A stretch of 64,000 nt of DNA, from NCBI GenBank assembly GCA_963921425.1, contig OY992834.1, forward strand, positions 9,593,271 to 9,657,270, written 5' to 3'. The notes below the pieces were generated by a model. The model ran no database searches. It was given only the letters and a program-made list of their open reading frames with translations, and had not been told where the DNA came from. The translations under genes were made by a program, and so were the position numbers. The DNA comes from Dryas octopetala (Eukaryota > Streptophyta > Magnoliopsida > Rosales > Rosaceae). Shown piece by piece: positions 53,030 to 64,000 of the stretch. The stretch's first letter is position 1. Each line of letters opens with the position of its first letter.

Positions 53030-53596
53030 ATGAAGAGCTTCTTCTCGAGAGAGTCCATTGTCGTACTAGTCACTCTCCTTTTAACTATTTGCTTGGTAGC
53101 TGAAGCTCAGCAATGTCGTCCAAGCGGCAGGATTAGAGGAAGGAAGGCCCCTCCTGGACAATGTAACCAGGAAAATGATTCTGACTGCTGTGTTGCTGGC
53201 AAAATGTACCCAACCTACACATGCTCACCGCCGTTGTCCGGAAGCACCAAGGCCTACCTCACTCTCAACAGTTTTGAGGCAGGCGGTGATGGCGGCAGTC
53301 CATCAGAATGTGACAACAAATACCACAATGACAACACCCCAGTAGTGGCACTATCCACTGGATGGTACAACAATGGAGGAAGGTGCCATAACAACATCAC
53401 AATCAGTGCTAATGGGCGCAGTGTGGTGGCCATGGTGGTGGATGAGTGTGACTCTACTGAGGGATGTGATGCAGACCATGACTACCAACCTCCTTGTCCT
53501 AACAACATTGTTGATGCCTCCAAGGCTGTCTGGAAAGCCTTGGGTGTGCCTGAAGACAATTGGGGTGGCTTAGATATCAAATGGTCCGATGCTTAG
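53030..53596 (+). CDS. Kiwellin / ripening-related protein, cluster copy G
   Basis: Single exon, 188 aa, start [20 protein letters not shown]. An open stretch upstream belongs to the 5' UTR. The mature [11 protein letters not shown] domain with all cysteines is intact. Differences from the sister copies include [11 protein letters not shown] in place of [11 protein letters not shown] and DIKWSDA in place of DITWSDA. TATAAATA lies at about 52947. The promoter beyond about 300 bp is replaced by the foldback element at 52284-52724. The gene is on the opposite strand to A, B and D, and F is its tandem neighbour. Confidence 0.93.
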   Translation: MKSFFSRESIVVLVTLLLTICLVAEAQQCRPSGRIRGRKAPPGQCNQENDSDCCVAGKMYPTYTCSPPLSGSTKAYLTLNSFEAGGDGGSPSECDNKYHNDNTPVVALSTGWYNNGGRCHNNITISANGRSVVAMVVDECDSTEGCDADHDYQPPCPNNIVDASKAVWKALGVPEDNWGGLDIKWSDA

Positions 53597-53712
53597 TTAC
53601 ATTATATTAGCGTCTGTCTAGCTTGTTGCTTTTGTTTGTTTTATTGCTTTATGTCTATGTAGTATGTATGTTGAATGTGTTCTATACTATGTTATGTATA
53701 TTAATATATTAT

Positions 53713-53739
53713 AGAAGTCAATATAGAACATTGACTTCT
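53713..53739. terminator. Conserved 10-bp-arm hairpin downstream of kiwellin G
   Basis: AGAAGTCAAT, loop ATAGAAC, ATTGACTTCT, 117 bp past the stop codon. Pseudogene F has a decayed counterpart near 50808-50833. Confidence 0.5.
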
Positions 53740-54225
53740 GTTTATGTGAACAATGACTTTTGTTTATGTGAAATATAAAACAATACGAGGCATAGACTCT
53801 GTTTTGTTTTAATTTTATGGACAAAGTGGCTTGGATACTGTATATGCCCAACTGATTTGTTCATCAACCAATTATCACCTCTATGTCTTTTAAGTGCAAC
53901 ATTGAAAAAGTGGTTTTTATCGACAATCTGAAATTCTGAACAGTAATGAAGTACAATGCATACGCATACCAAGCATGACCTGTGGCAAATAATGGTGGCA
54001 AAGGCTTTGCAAACCCATAAAATGGTATCCGATTTATAGAGACATGAAAATGCAGAACACAAAGTCAATAACACTAACCTTGATTGCAACAGTTTGCATA
54101 CATCTATATAAAACTTCAATGATTCAGATAGACAATAAACAAAACAGCAGCAGGCACCAAAAGATTTACAAGCACTGCCATGCAAATCCTAAATCAATAC
54201 ACTGGCAGGCCAAACTTTACCACAT

Positions 54226-57200
54226 CTAAAGCATACTATCTGTCCTCGCTGGCAGCCTTCGGAAGAAGTTAACCGGGGCTGATGGCATCTTACCCCTGAA
54301 CCTGGGGTGCCTCATGAAGTAAATCCCAGCAAGAAGAAGGAGTACCTGGAAAGGTGTCACGTACAGCACAAAGGCAGCCCCAAGACAAAATGTAATAAAT
54401 AAAGTAGTGGCACGAGGATCCCTCCAGCTGAGAAGTGCCTGAACCCGCTCCCCTTGTGTTGCTACATCACCTACCACAGTTTGAATCCTTCCGGCAACAC
54501 TCCTCAAGCGATCATACCTCATCCTAACTATTTCTGAACTCCGTGATGTTGGAAATGTGTCAAATTCTTCGTCGAGCTCATCAGAGTGCACAGCATCTGC
54601 ATATGAGACCCTTGTGTTCATGTGAGGAGGGTATCTTGGGCGATACCGAAAATTCCAAATCCCTATCAGAAACATGTACAGGAAAACAGTTGGCAGAATC
54701 AGTTCGGGAAAGCACACGAGCATCACATACAGAACATGTACTAGCACTGTTGTAATGGGGTTTTTCCACATGCATACTTCTCCAAACCATTTTCCAACAG
54801 CAAACAACCCTGAAAAAACTGTCATCAGTCTGAAAAAGTTAGCCTTGCTGCGTCTCATGCTCCAAAGATGAGAGTCTGCATCAGACATGTACTCAACTAC
54901 TTCCTTCCTAAGAGGTGGTTCTGCTCGACTAAGCCGAGCTGCCACTATGATGACAGCTTGGTGACGTAACATGTCTTGCTGCATCACTGTCAATGGCCTT
55001 ACATAATGCATCTTTGGCAAAAGGGGTCGAGAGTATTTAAACATCATGTTAACCAATGATGTGCATGAAAACCTTATTGCAAGATGCAATTCACCCATCT
55101 TCTTGACACCTGAAGGATGAAGGACTAGTAATGGGTAAGAGTGCGTGTAGACACGGCCAGCCTCAAGGGTAGAAATCCGAATCCGGACCTTGCCAACTTT
55201 CACATCTCTGTTTCCATTTGAATCACCAATCTGACTGTTATCGAAAACCCCCACTGTGAGAACTGTGGCAGGATCATAAACCTCCCAAGTGTACTGCTCA
55301 TTGTACTTTGGGCTTAGGCTGTTAATTACAGTTCGAGTACGAATCCATTTGTGTCCATACTTGGCTACACAATATGTGTCTGATGTACCCTTTCCGTCCC
55401 TTGTTTTCATTGGGTGTAGCCCTTGGGCACCTAGAACTCCGAGCTCTAAGACACCAATATATGGCTTCCAGAGCTGCTTAGCTGTGGGTCGAAGGTCGCT
55501 ACTGTAGTGAGTTGACTCATCAAGCACATGGTACCCTCCATCAAGACAAATACGGAGATGGATTCTACTGGAAAACTTATCTTTATCTTTCTTCCGCTGC
55601 TCCCCCTCCATGGCATCTGACATGTGCTTTTCAAGGTTATACCACCGGCTATGGATATTTCGATCATCAGCACGCTTCTCAACAGAGTTCAATGGTATGA
55701 CAACCTTTCCTAAAGTCTCATCTTTGTTTGGACCTACACGATCTTCAACTGAAATGACCAGATGATCGTCAAAGGGTTCAGCAGCAACAAACATCAGATC
55801 CTCATTCCACATTGGGTTCAAAATTCGAGATTGAGCTGTCTTTGTCCTTAAAATCTGATTACCAATCTGTACTTTTGCATATGCATCCGGGAAGTGGGAC
55901 CTGTCATGTACAACCAAGTCCTGTGCCTCGATCACATTTACTCGTACATACCATAATCTTGGTGAATGGTAAACTTTTGAGCGGAAATGTGGAAAAGCAG
56001 ATGAAGAACCATCAGCATGACCAACTGCATCAGAATGCCAGGCATCTGGAAAAGCCTCATCAGCTTGTGTGCCATACCATACAGCAAGCATCAGTTCCCC
56101 TCTCTTCTTATCCCCATTCTTGTCTGCTATCCGATACCATTCTGCAGCCAATGGACTATCAGGTGGAACTCGTGTAGGAACTTCATGGAGATCAAACCGC
56201 ACAATCCCAACAAAGTCATCTTTTACAAGATCCTTGTCTTTGACCACAACATCCAATACAGATGACTGCAGATTTTCCTTTGCAAAGGCAAAAACCTCAT
56301 TCCATTCGGGGTTCTGCTTTTTCTCAAAATGTTTTGTAGTTCCTTTGAAGTTCCCAATTCTTACTTCTACATATGGGTCAAGGCTCCCTGTTATATCCAT
56401 GTTTGGAAGGTCACGGGCTTTCACAACTCGTACAAACAGGTATTGCATCTTCTCAACAAGGTCATAGGTGCCGGAATGCCTGTTTCCACGTATAACTCGC
56501 CCTCCAACAATTTGCCCTCCTCCAAGGTAAGGACTTGTCTCTTTAAGAGAATAATCAGGCGGTTGAGATGATGAACCAGATAACATGCGGACAACTTTAG
56601 AAGCCTGTGGTTCAGACCTCATTTCCTGCATCCCATAGTTCACTGATGGCTGGGCTGCTGCTGAAGGAATAGGCTGCTGCTGTGCTAGGTTGGGGTTTGG
56701 AAGGTGATGAAATGTGTGTCTCGACTCAGCTTTGTCCTTGGAGAATGGATTTGGGACAACATTTGGAACTTGATGCGATGGTGCTTGAACATTTGTAGAG
56801 CGTGAATCTCTATCCAGAGAGGAATCCATTGCAGGCAGTGGATTTGAGGACCTTATAGACGGGTCATCAGTAACAAAAACTTTTAGACCAAGCTCTCCTT
56901 TCACACGCGAGAACATGCCTTTTTTTTCAAGAGGGTAGTGCAAAACAACAGCATCAGAGTATGGGACAAATGATGTCCCAGTCAGACAAACCTTTCCGAG
57001 GAAAGATTTGGAGTTGCCTTTACCATGGTGGTAAACACAAGCATCAAGAGTAAGGTTAGATAGGTCATTTGGATCAGAGATGTTGAAGTAGAAGCTTTCG
57101 TTCCAAACAGGACTGAGGTCTCTTTCTTTTGTGGTGGTTCGGAATCTCTGATGATCAAAGTGGAGCTCCACAAAAGCATTGGCTCCACCTTCCCCATCTC

Positions 57201-57255
57201 TGGGCATGAGGTCATGGGCAGCCACAACCTCCACCCCTAGCTTGAGGTGACTCAT
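54226..57255 (-). CDS. MCTP: Multiple C2-domain and transmembrane protein (MCTP/FTIP family)
   Basis: An intronless coding region of 1009 aa, the usual length of long plant MCTPs. The chosen start gives MSHLKLGVEVVAAHDLMPRD, matching family N-termini; earlier open codons lie in the leader. Four C2 domains follow: about 1-130, 265-400 (VRVVKARDLPNMDITGSLDP), 430-570 (VRVNVIEAQDLVVHDRSHFP) and 605-740 (GVLGAQGLHPMKTRDGKG). A disordered Pro/Gln-rich linker spans about 150-260. The C-terminal PRT_C region (about 840-1009) carries hydrophobic segments (VLVHVLYVMLVCFPELILP; TTLFITFCLGAAFVLYV) that anchor the protein in the ER. MCTPs tether ER to plasma membrane, act at plasmodesmata and in FT transport. 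The exact subgroup was not assigned. Confidence 0.95.
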   Translation of the reverse strand: MSHLKLGVEVVAAHDLMPRDGEGGANAFVELHFDHQRFRTTTKERDLSPVWNESFYFNISDPNDLSNLTLDACVYHHGKGNSKSFLGKVCLTGTSFVPYSDAVVLHYPLEKKGMFSRVKGELGLKVFVTDDPSIRSSNPLPAMDSSLDRDSRSTNVQAPSHQVPNVVPNPFSKDKAESRHTFHHLPNPNLAQQQPIPSAAAQPSVNYGMQEMRSEPQASKVVRMLSGSSSQPPDYSLKETSPYLGGGQIVGGRVIRGNRHSGTYDLVEKMQYLFVRVVKARDLPNMDITGSLDPYVEVRIGNFKGTTKHFEKKQNPEWNEVFAFAKENLQSSVLDVVVKDKDLVKDDFVGIVRFDLHEVPTRVPPDSPLAAEWYRIADKNGDKKRGELMLAVWYGTQADEAFPDAWHSDAVGHADGSSSAFPHFRSKVYHSPRLWYVRVNVIEAQDLVVHDRSHFPDAYAKVQIGNQILRTKTAQSRILNPMWNEDLMFVAAEPFDDHLVISVEDRVGPNKDETLGKVVIPLNSVEKRADDRNIHSRWYNLEKHMSDAMEGEQRKKDKDKFSSRIHLRICLDGGYHVLDESTHYSSDLRPTAKQLWKPYIGVLELGVLGAQGLHPMKTRDGKGTSDTYCVAKYGHKWIRTRTVINSLSPKYNEQYTWEVYDPATVLTVGVFDNSQIGDSNGNRDVKVGKVRIRISTLEAGRVYTHSYPLLVLHPSGVKKMGELHLAIRFSCTSLVNMMFKYSRPLLPKMHYVRPLTVMQQDMLRHQAVIIVAARLSRAEPPLRKEVVEYMSDADSHLWSMRRSKANFFRLMTVFSGLFAVGKWFGEVCMWKNPITTVLVHVLYVMLVCFPELILPTVFLYMFLIGIWNFRYRPRYPPHMNTRVSYADAVHSDELDEEFDTFPTSRSSEIVRMRYDRLRSVAGRIQTVVGDVATQGERVQALLSWRDPRATTLFITFCLGAAFVLYVTPFQVLLLLAGIYFMRHPRFRGKMPSAPVNFFRRLPARTDSML

Positions 57256-58960
57256 AATTGAAGCAATACTGGTGAAGGAAATATATCCAGTTGCTTGTAG
57301 GGATTGGCAATAAAGAAAGAAGTACCTGAGAATGAACAAAAAAGTAGCTCAAAATTTATAGATGACGTGCTAAAACCAAAGTAGTAGGAAAAAGAGAAGA
57401 ACCATAAGATCCACATATACAGAATGAATAATGATTAAGAAAAAAAAAAGTGTTTAAATTGAGCTTCACAAAATAATGAATGATACTCCCAATCTATTCA
57501 GCATATTTCAATTACAACTAATGGCTTGTGCTGAGCAGATTTCTTTAATAATATCAAATTTTGGTTTTCTTCATTCAGAATCTAATATCATAAAACTTTG
57601 TTTCCATATTTACATTCGCCTATTCCCCTCAGATTTTTCAGCAACCAAACAGAACATAAATGTGTTATAAAGGAAAAAGGGGGTAATACATATTATTTTT
57701 AATATGTCACGAGAAAAATTGATATTAAAGAAAGTCAGATAAATCTTCAATGCTTTAGCTTCTTACCAAGTCTTTCTACACAAATATACAATGAAAGGCA
57801 GATTCTGGCAAAAAATCTTCAATGCTTTAGCTTCTTACTAAGCATTATGATATATAATAGAACGGCGTAACAAAAAAAAAAAAAAAAAAGGAGGAAGAAA
57901 CAGCAAAAAGCCCTTGACTTTTATAAGATTCCACAGAGTATCAAACAACCAAATTCTCATGCCAGATTCTGGCAAAAAAGCTTCAATGCTTTAGCTTTTT
58001 ATTAAGCATATGATCTATATTAGAGCGATGTAATGAAAACCAAAGAAGGAACAACTAGCAAAAAGCACTTGACTTTTATAAGATTCCGCAGTATCAAACA
58101 ATTAAATTCTCATGCCGTTTTCTAAGTGACAAAAAAGAAGAAGGGCAAGAACATACAGAATCTCCGAACTTCCCTCTTTTTTTTTCTTTTTCTTTTTTTC
58201 ACTCTTCCAGGAGCAAATGCTAATTCTAGCATAAAGTTCTTACTCTATCTTTTTAGATTATTGAAGATCATTATTAGAAAATTAATGTCTAGAAAAAAAA
58301 ATGGTGTATACCATGTCTCTTTGTTCAACTAAAGGGAAAAAAAAAAAATCTAGAAGCAACTTCTGTCAAAGCACACAAAAAACATATACTTTATATGACT
58401 CAAAAGTTGGAAAAGAAAATTACTGGAGACCATTACAGATACATGAAAGATATACTTTGGAAAAGCTTTATATTCAAGAACCAATTATCCAGGTAAAAAA
58501 GGAAAAACTTTGTTTAAAACAAACAGACAAATATCAATTTATGTTATCTGATTATTCTTAAATTTCAAGAAGCTATTGGAAAACCCAGAGGAGAATACCT
58601 CCCATTTTGACCAAATTTCTCAAATTTATTCAATGATCAAGAACCCATTAGCTCCTTAAACCACCATATACCATCCAGCACACACAGACAGACACGCAGA
58701 GAACAGCAAAATACCCAAGAAAGCACATGAAGAAGTACATAAGAAATTAAGCTCACCTTGTTTTGAGCTGGACAGGTTGAGTTGAGAAGCTCACGGCCTT
58801 TGAGATTGAACCCAAAAACAGAGAGACCAAAAAGAAACTTATAAGCGCAGGGACACCAACAGAAAAACCAAAATGAAAAAAGGGCTGAGAATGTTTCTGG
58901 GATGGTTCCAATAGAAAGAGAGTCGTCGATAACGAGTTAAATAAATGGTTTTGATTGGTG
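57256..58960 (-). other. MCTP leader exons and 5'-UTR intron
   Basis: A CAAG|GTGAGC donor at about 58757 and a TTCATTCTCAG acceptor at about 57326 define a leader intron of about 1.4 kb, as is common in this family. The first exon runs to about 58950 and ends in a GA-rich tract (58958-58976). Inside the intron a segment with TTCAATGCTTTAGCTT and CTTGACTTTTATAAGATTCC is tandemly repeated (about 57800-57935 and 57963-58090, a partial one near 57745). Confidence 0.7.
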
Positions 58961-58999
58961 GAGAGAGAGAGAGAGAGGGTGTTTGGGGGGTCCCCTCTT

Positions 59000-61900
59000 C
59001 TGCTCTTATGTGAAATGATATTACGACTCTTGACTCTCTCTGAGTCGTTGTGTTTTGTATTTTAGCTGAGAGGCGCGTTTATGAAAAGAAAGACCAACAG
59101 ACATGTACGTTACTTGGAAATGGGTTCTGCTGAGTCATTGAGTTTTGAGTGAGTGGGTTCTGTTCAGCGTACGTACTTGGAAATGGGGAGAGACTCTTCG
59201 TCATGCTCCAATGGGACATCTTTCACATACATGAGGTGGGATCCACATAGTTTGTGGAATCCACTTTATGTGAGAGAGGCCTATTGGGCATGCCCTACGG
59301 AAGATTTAGTCGGAAATGGGTGCTTTACTTGTGCGTTTGAAGGACCGTGTACTCGCTGCCTGTGTGGGACACGTGGCCTTTCACCTACAGTTTTTACTTG
59401 ACCAACAACTCATGCCTTGGTTGTTGACTTGTTTCTTAATTTTTAAGTTTAAAAGAAAAAGAAAATCTTTGTCTTTAATTATCATATCTAGGCATCTAGC
59501 TTGTTGGTTAAGTAGGCTTAGGGGTTAATTAAATATTGACAGTTCGGATAAGAGCATTACTAGGGAGCCAAATCTGTATACCAAATACTGTTAACTAAAA
59601 TAATGTGTCAAGTATTTCGTTAATTCATATCTTAGTTCAATTTATTTATTTCCAAAAATAAATATAAGTTCATGAAAAATTGGAATGTAACAAATAACAC
59701 CTACATTAATAAAAAGAGGAAATTATAGATTTAGTCTACTTATTTTATACCAAGTTCAATTTTAGTTCACGATCTTTTTTAAATTTAATTTTGGTCCACT
59801 AATTGTTTCACTTGTTCAATAAATATCCAGATTTGTTTTTTCAAATTTGTCTCGCATTTTACTCTATCAAATCTCAGCCAAATTCAGCAAATATATACTT
59901 GTTTTAAAAATATGCATCTCCTCTTTATAATCATATAAAGATTATTCAAATCGAAGTTCTAAAACTCAAGATAATTGACCTTAAAATAGGGTATCCGAAA
60001 CTACCAATTTTTCCTATAAAATTTTCAGATTTTTCAAACTTCACCAAACTTCAATTCTATTTTATTCTAATACTTCAAATTGGTTCCTATAATTAAGAAA
60101 TTATGAAATATAACTTATATTTTAATTATAATTAAATAAAACATTAAATTTAAGAAAAAAAAAATGAAGCTTACCAAATTGACTTGACCCATAGCAATTG
60201 TTTTTGCTGCAAAATGAAGCTTACAATTCTTGTCAGTGTTCCCATAAACAGGGGGTAAGATCTACCCACCTTTCATGCCTTGGCTCATCCTTGAGCTCCC
60301 AAAGTATTCATTGAATTTGTGGGGCTTAAAGTTTTCATAATAGAGCATTTGATGCTCACCCAACTCTTTCTGCAAGTAAAAGAAAATGTTATTACTAACT
60401 TTGTCAAAGAAACAATAAAAAAGAAAAAACAATTCTTATGTATGTATGACATACAATTATTTGTTGACTCTTTAATATTTACAGATTCATTTTTTTAACT
60501 ATTTAATATTGATAGATTCACTTTCTCATTACTAGATTATACATGATTATATAACATTCAACCACTGTACCAAAGACAAATTAACTTCAAGCTTCATGTT
60601 TTACAAGTAACAGTTGCGGCCTTGGTAGAGCCTTTTCAAAGAAATGTAGGGAGTAATTGGAATATTAGTTTGTTTGGAGGATCACGAGGAGACAATTATA
60701 CTTTATAGTCAAATTGTCCATCATTTTTTAATAGAAAAAATATTGAAGTGTATCGAACAAACACCAAAATTGAAGATTACAATTGGATCCAATTGGACGT
60801 GCCAACAGCACAAGATTGTTGGCGTCAAGTCATCTCTTGGTATATTTCGAACTATGAACTATCGCAGGACCTAATGAGTATTAGACTTTTTTAATGGGAA
60901 GAGAAAAGAAAAGTAAATGAAACAAAAAAATACTGTTACACCGAAAGAAATCAAATCCGTGACTTATCCTAAAAAAATCAAATTCGCTGACTTATCCTAA
61001 AATTCCAACTTATTACGGTACCCTCCTTCACAAGGTTACTTACCCAAGCGGCCAAGAGCTTGAAAAAATAAAAATAATAATAATAAATTACTCGGCAAGA
61101 ACAAAAAATATAAGGTTCTTAATTAGAAATACACTTAAAAAAATTTAGGTTAAAAGATATTGTGTGCGCGTACGCATCTCCGTCAATGTAAAAAATGTTG
61201 TCGAGCGCTCAGTATTCTTGCTGAAGATTCAGCAGATGCAGATGTCTTTTGAAATGTATATGCATTTTGAGCTAATTTTGAAGTTGCATTTACAATTTTT
61301 ATGATATTTTGAGCTAATTTTAGAGTTGCGGATGCATGTTTTAAATTATAGATACAAGTTGCATATGCAGTTTTTAAGTTGCAGATGCAAGCAGTTATTA
61401 GCGGTTGGCATAAATTGCCAATCAACGGTAATTTTATCTTGTGAGGTAAGTTTTGGGTTCGATGGACTTTAAATGATATTTCTTTCTCATTTTGTCGTAC
61501 ACTCGTACAAAGTAAAAAAACTCATAAAAAGAATTAAATTAATTTGAGCAATTGAAGCCATATCCCATAACATCACTCCAAATATTTTTCTATTCCTTTC
61601 TCTTCAATATTGTGTAAGTAAGAAGTTAAATTTGGGGGAAGAACATTACAATGGGATTCCTTTTCTATTCCTTAACTCTCATTCCTCTCCTCTATTAAAC
61701 GAAACGAAGAAGAAACTAAAATAAAATTTAGGAGATGATTGGAGATGCCCATTCAACCAAAAACCTCTAATTACCTTTACATTATGCTAAGCCTATTATT
61801 TTTCCACATAAAACAAGAGAAAGGTAAAAGTCGAACTTTAGTAATTTAGGTGTGGGTAAATGCTTTATCAGTACTAGAATTATAAACTCCATGATGTAAT

Positions 61901-62620
61901 GTGAAATAATTGATTAATTAATTATAATGAGGATTTTGGGGAACATTCCCCTCGTTACTTTTTTCCTCCGGCGGCATATCCATTCGTCCCAAAAGAATCC
62001 AATCCACACACAGTGGACGGTTTGTAAGGTGAAGTCGGCTCCTTATGTTGTTGACGTGCAGCAGAAATTAGATTTTTTTTTTCTTTATAACAAAAATTTG
62101 GCCCCTTTAGCTTACACAAATGGGATGTTTGGGATTTTTTTTTTTTTTTTGAGAGAGAGGATGTTTGGGATTTGAGCAAACATGTAAAATAGGATTGCAA
62201 TCAATGGCAGCATATCATAAACCCATTATTGTGTTTGTCATTTTATTTATGTGTTAAAGTTACAAAATAAAAGAAATAGACAAATAGTTCAATAAAATAC
62301 CTCCGTAATAGGAAAGTTTTCTTCCATAACGGACTCTATTTTCTTATTATTGGAAAGTGAAAACCTCCTCTAGGAAATTGTATTTTGCTTTCAGATGTTC
62401 TGATATGCAGGTGGAATATCTTGTCAAGCTTTTAAAAGATTCCAATAACACACTATTTGATCCACAATTTCCAATAAATATTTGTAAATAAAAATGAATT
62501 CTCTGATGTGTTTGGTTTTTTGTATATTATATAGTTGCGAGTTATAACTTAAAAAATGTAATGTCACATATAACTAAAAAGTGTTATAAATCTACTATTC
62601 TTTTGTTTAAGTACTTTTAA
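59000..62620. other. Intergenic, no confident gene
   Basis: Mostly AT-rich. Near 60253-60372 the minus strand has an acceptor-like CTTGCAG followed by KELGEHQMLYYENFKPHKF then NEYFGSSRMSQG and a stop, which looks like one orphan exon of an unknown gene. Near 61220-61400 AGTTGCAGATGCA-type words are repeated. Nothing else recognised. Confidence 0.4.
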
Positions 62621-62625
62621 TTTAT

Positions 62626-64000
62626 ATCGTGTAGAATGGGAATTCTTACGGGCGCTAATGGAAAAACTGGGTTTTCATGAGAAATGGATCTCTCTGATTA
62701 TGGATTGCTTGACAACGGTGAGTTTCTCAGTCCTTTGGCGGGGTGCCCCGCTGGGGAATATTTTACCTCAAAGGGGGCTACGGCAGGGATGCCCTCTATC
62801 CCCATATCTTTTCCTCTTGTGCGCTGAAGGCTTTACCACCCTGCTTAATAATGCAGACCGCCAGGGAATGATAAAAGGAGTGAAAGTTGCCCCCAATGCC
62901 CCTGAACTGACACATTTATTCTATGCAGATGATAGCTTACTCTTTCTTGAGGCCACACCAGGAAGTGCCTGGGCGATAAAATCCATGCTCAATATCTATG
63001 CCGAAGTGTCTGGCCAATTGGTGAATTTCTCTAAATCAGCGGTGTGTTTCAGCAAAAATACTGACCATTTAATTTCCACTATTATCTCACAGGTTCTGGG
63101 GGTGCCGAAAGTGGAATGTCATGAAAAATATCTTGGCCTCCCCAGTGTGGCGGGGCGAGAGCGAAAGATCATTTTCCAATCAGTAAAGGAGCGTATCTGG
63201 AGGAAATTAAGTGGCTGGAAAGAAAAGTTTCTCTCTAAGGCGGGGAAGGAAGTTTTACTGAAGGCAGTGGTTCAGGCTATTCCTACTTATTATATGAGTG
63301 TTTTTCGCATGCCCAAGGGTGTCTGTAAGGAGATTCGTGCGATGTTCTTTCGGTTTTGGTGGAGTAGTGGTGTAAAGGGGAATGGTATACATTGGCTACG
63401 ATGGGAGAATTTGTGCACCTCCAAATTGGATGGGGGTTTGGGCTTCCGAAACTTTGAGTATTTTAACAAAGCCCTTATTGCCAAGCAGGGCTGGCGTCTC
63501 GTGCACTCCCCTGATTCTCTGGCCAGCCGGGTTTTGAGAAGCAGATATTTCCCTCACGGCTCTTTTATGAATGCCACCATTGGCCAGCGACCCTCACTTA
63601 TTTGGAGGTCTCTCATTTGGGCTCGTGGTCTGTTAAAGGATGGCATCAGGTGGCGTGTTGGTAATGGGTGCAACATCAAGGTATATCATGACAAATGGCT
63701 TCCAACACCTGTCACTCTTTCGGTGCAATCTCCACGGCTCCTTCCCACTGATTGTTTGGTCAGCGACCTCATCACTCCGTCAGGTGCCTGGAATAATGAG
63801 CTGCTTTACAACTATTTTTCGATGGAGGAAGCCGACATAATTGCTAGTATTCCCCTTGGCAGTTTGCATCACCCTGACCGACAAATCTGGCATTATACTA
63901 AAAATGGGCTTTACAACGTTAAGAGTGGGTACTGGCTTGCCATGAATTCGGCGACCATTTCGACCTTCCCCAGCTGCTCCTCTCATCGGCCCAATCAGCA
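62626..64000 (+). mobile_element. 5'-truncated LINE (non-LTR retrotransposon), reverse-transcriptase ORF open to window edge
   Basis: The frame enters at RVEWEFLRALMEKLGF, a mid-RT position of plant L1-type elements, and continues without a stop to the window end. RGLRQGCPLSPYLF and the catalytic FYADD box are intact. The thumb region and the downstream plant-LINE segment (KYLGLPS, WKEKFLSKAGKEVLLKAV, GGLGFRNFEYFNKALIAKQG, WRVGNGCNIKVYHDKWLP) follow. The abrupt start next to AT-rich DNA is the typical 5' truncation of target-primed insertion. The absence of disabling mutations points to a young copy. The 3' end lies outside the window. Confidence 0.93.

Overview
The window is nuclear DNA of a flowering plant. 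The evidence is genes with GT-AG introns, AT-rich spacers, plant-only families (BSK pseudokinase, AHL, kiwellin, MCTP) and many MITEs, LTR remnants and a LINE. A eudicot, possibly a woody one such as Rosaceae, fits the gene content, but that is inference. No tRNA, rRNA or CRISPR was seen.

Layout. 1-2300 holds an LTR remnant and foldback elements. 2328-7753 (-) is a complete ten-exon BSK-type receptor-like cytoplasmic kinase (490 aa) with a leader exon near 8443-8780. 9120-9500 is a CTGCAG-rich repeat. 11347-13326 (-) is an intronless coding region for a degenerate TraB-domain protein (659 aa); its leader exon near 13847-14170 is visibly homologous to the BSK leader. A 500-bp MITE (15750-16282) sits just upstream of a small three-exon lysine-rich protein gene (16458-17196, +). 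17.2-22.9 kb is gene-poor. 24213-27879 (+) is a five-exon AT-hook/PPC (AHL) gene with a perfect 92-bp tandem duplication in its upstream region. A hAT-type MITE with an exact 8-bp target-site duplication follows at 28506-29074.

29-54 kb is a tandem kiwellin (ripening-related protein) cluster. Six intact single-exon genes lie at 29.2(-), 31.7(-), 33.3(+), 43.6(-), 45.8(-) and 53.0(+) kb, plus a frameshifted pseudogene at 49.8(+). Five are near-identical with shared flanks and two are diverged. The cluster is split by transposon debris: a probable solo LTR (34.2-35.9 kb), a decayed CACTA (En/Spm-like) transposase region carrying a copied piece of the AHL gene (36.4-37.7 kb), a nested ~297-bp tandem array (37.5-40.9 kb), an inverted duplication of a papain-type protease fragment (40.9-41.2 kb), copia LTR remnants (47.0-47.8 and 51.3-51.5 kb) and a 441-bp foldback element in the promoter of the last kiwellin gene.

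54226-57255 (-) is a complete MCTP gene (four C2 domains plus a C-terminal membrane region, 1009 aa) with a leader intron. 59-62.6 kb is intergenic. 62626 to the window edge is a 5'-truncated LINE whose reverse-transcriptase frame is still open.

The genes do not form an operon or pathway. The coherent unit is the kiwellin cluster: small secreted Cys-rich proteins of a family implicated in fruit ripening and in neutralising fungal effectors. BSK (brassinosteroid/immune signalling), AHL (chromatin) and MCTP (ER-plasma membrane/plasmodesmata) are unrelated neighbours.
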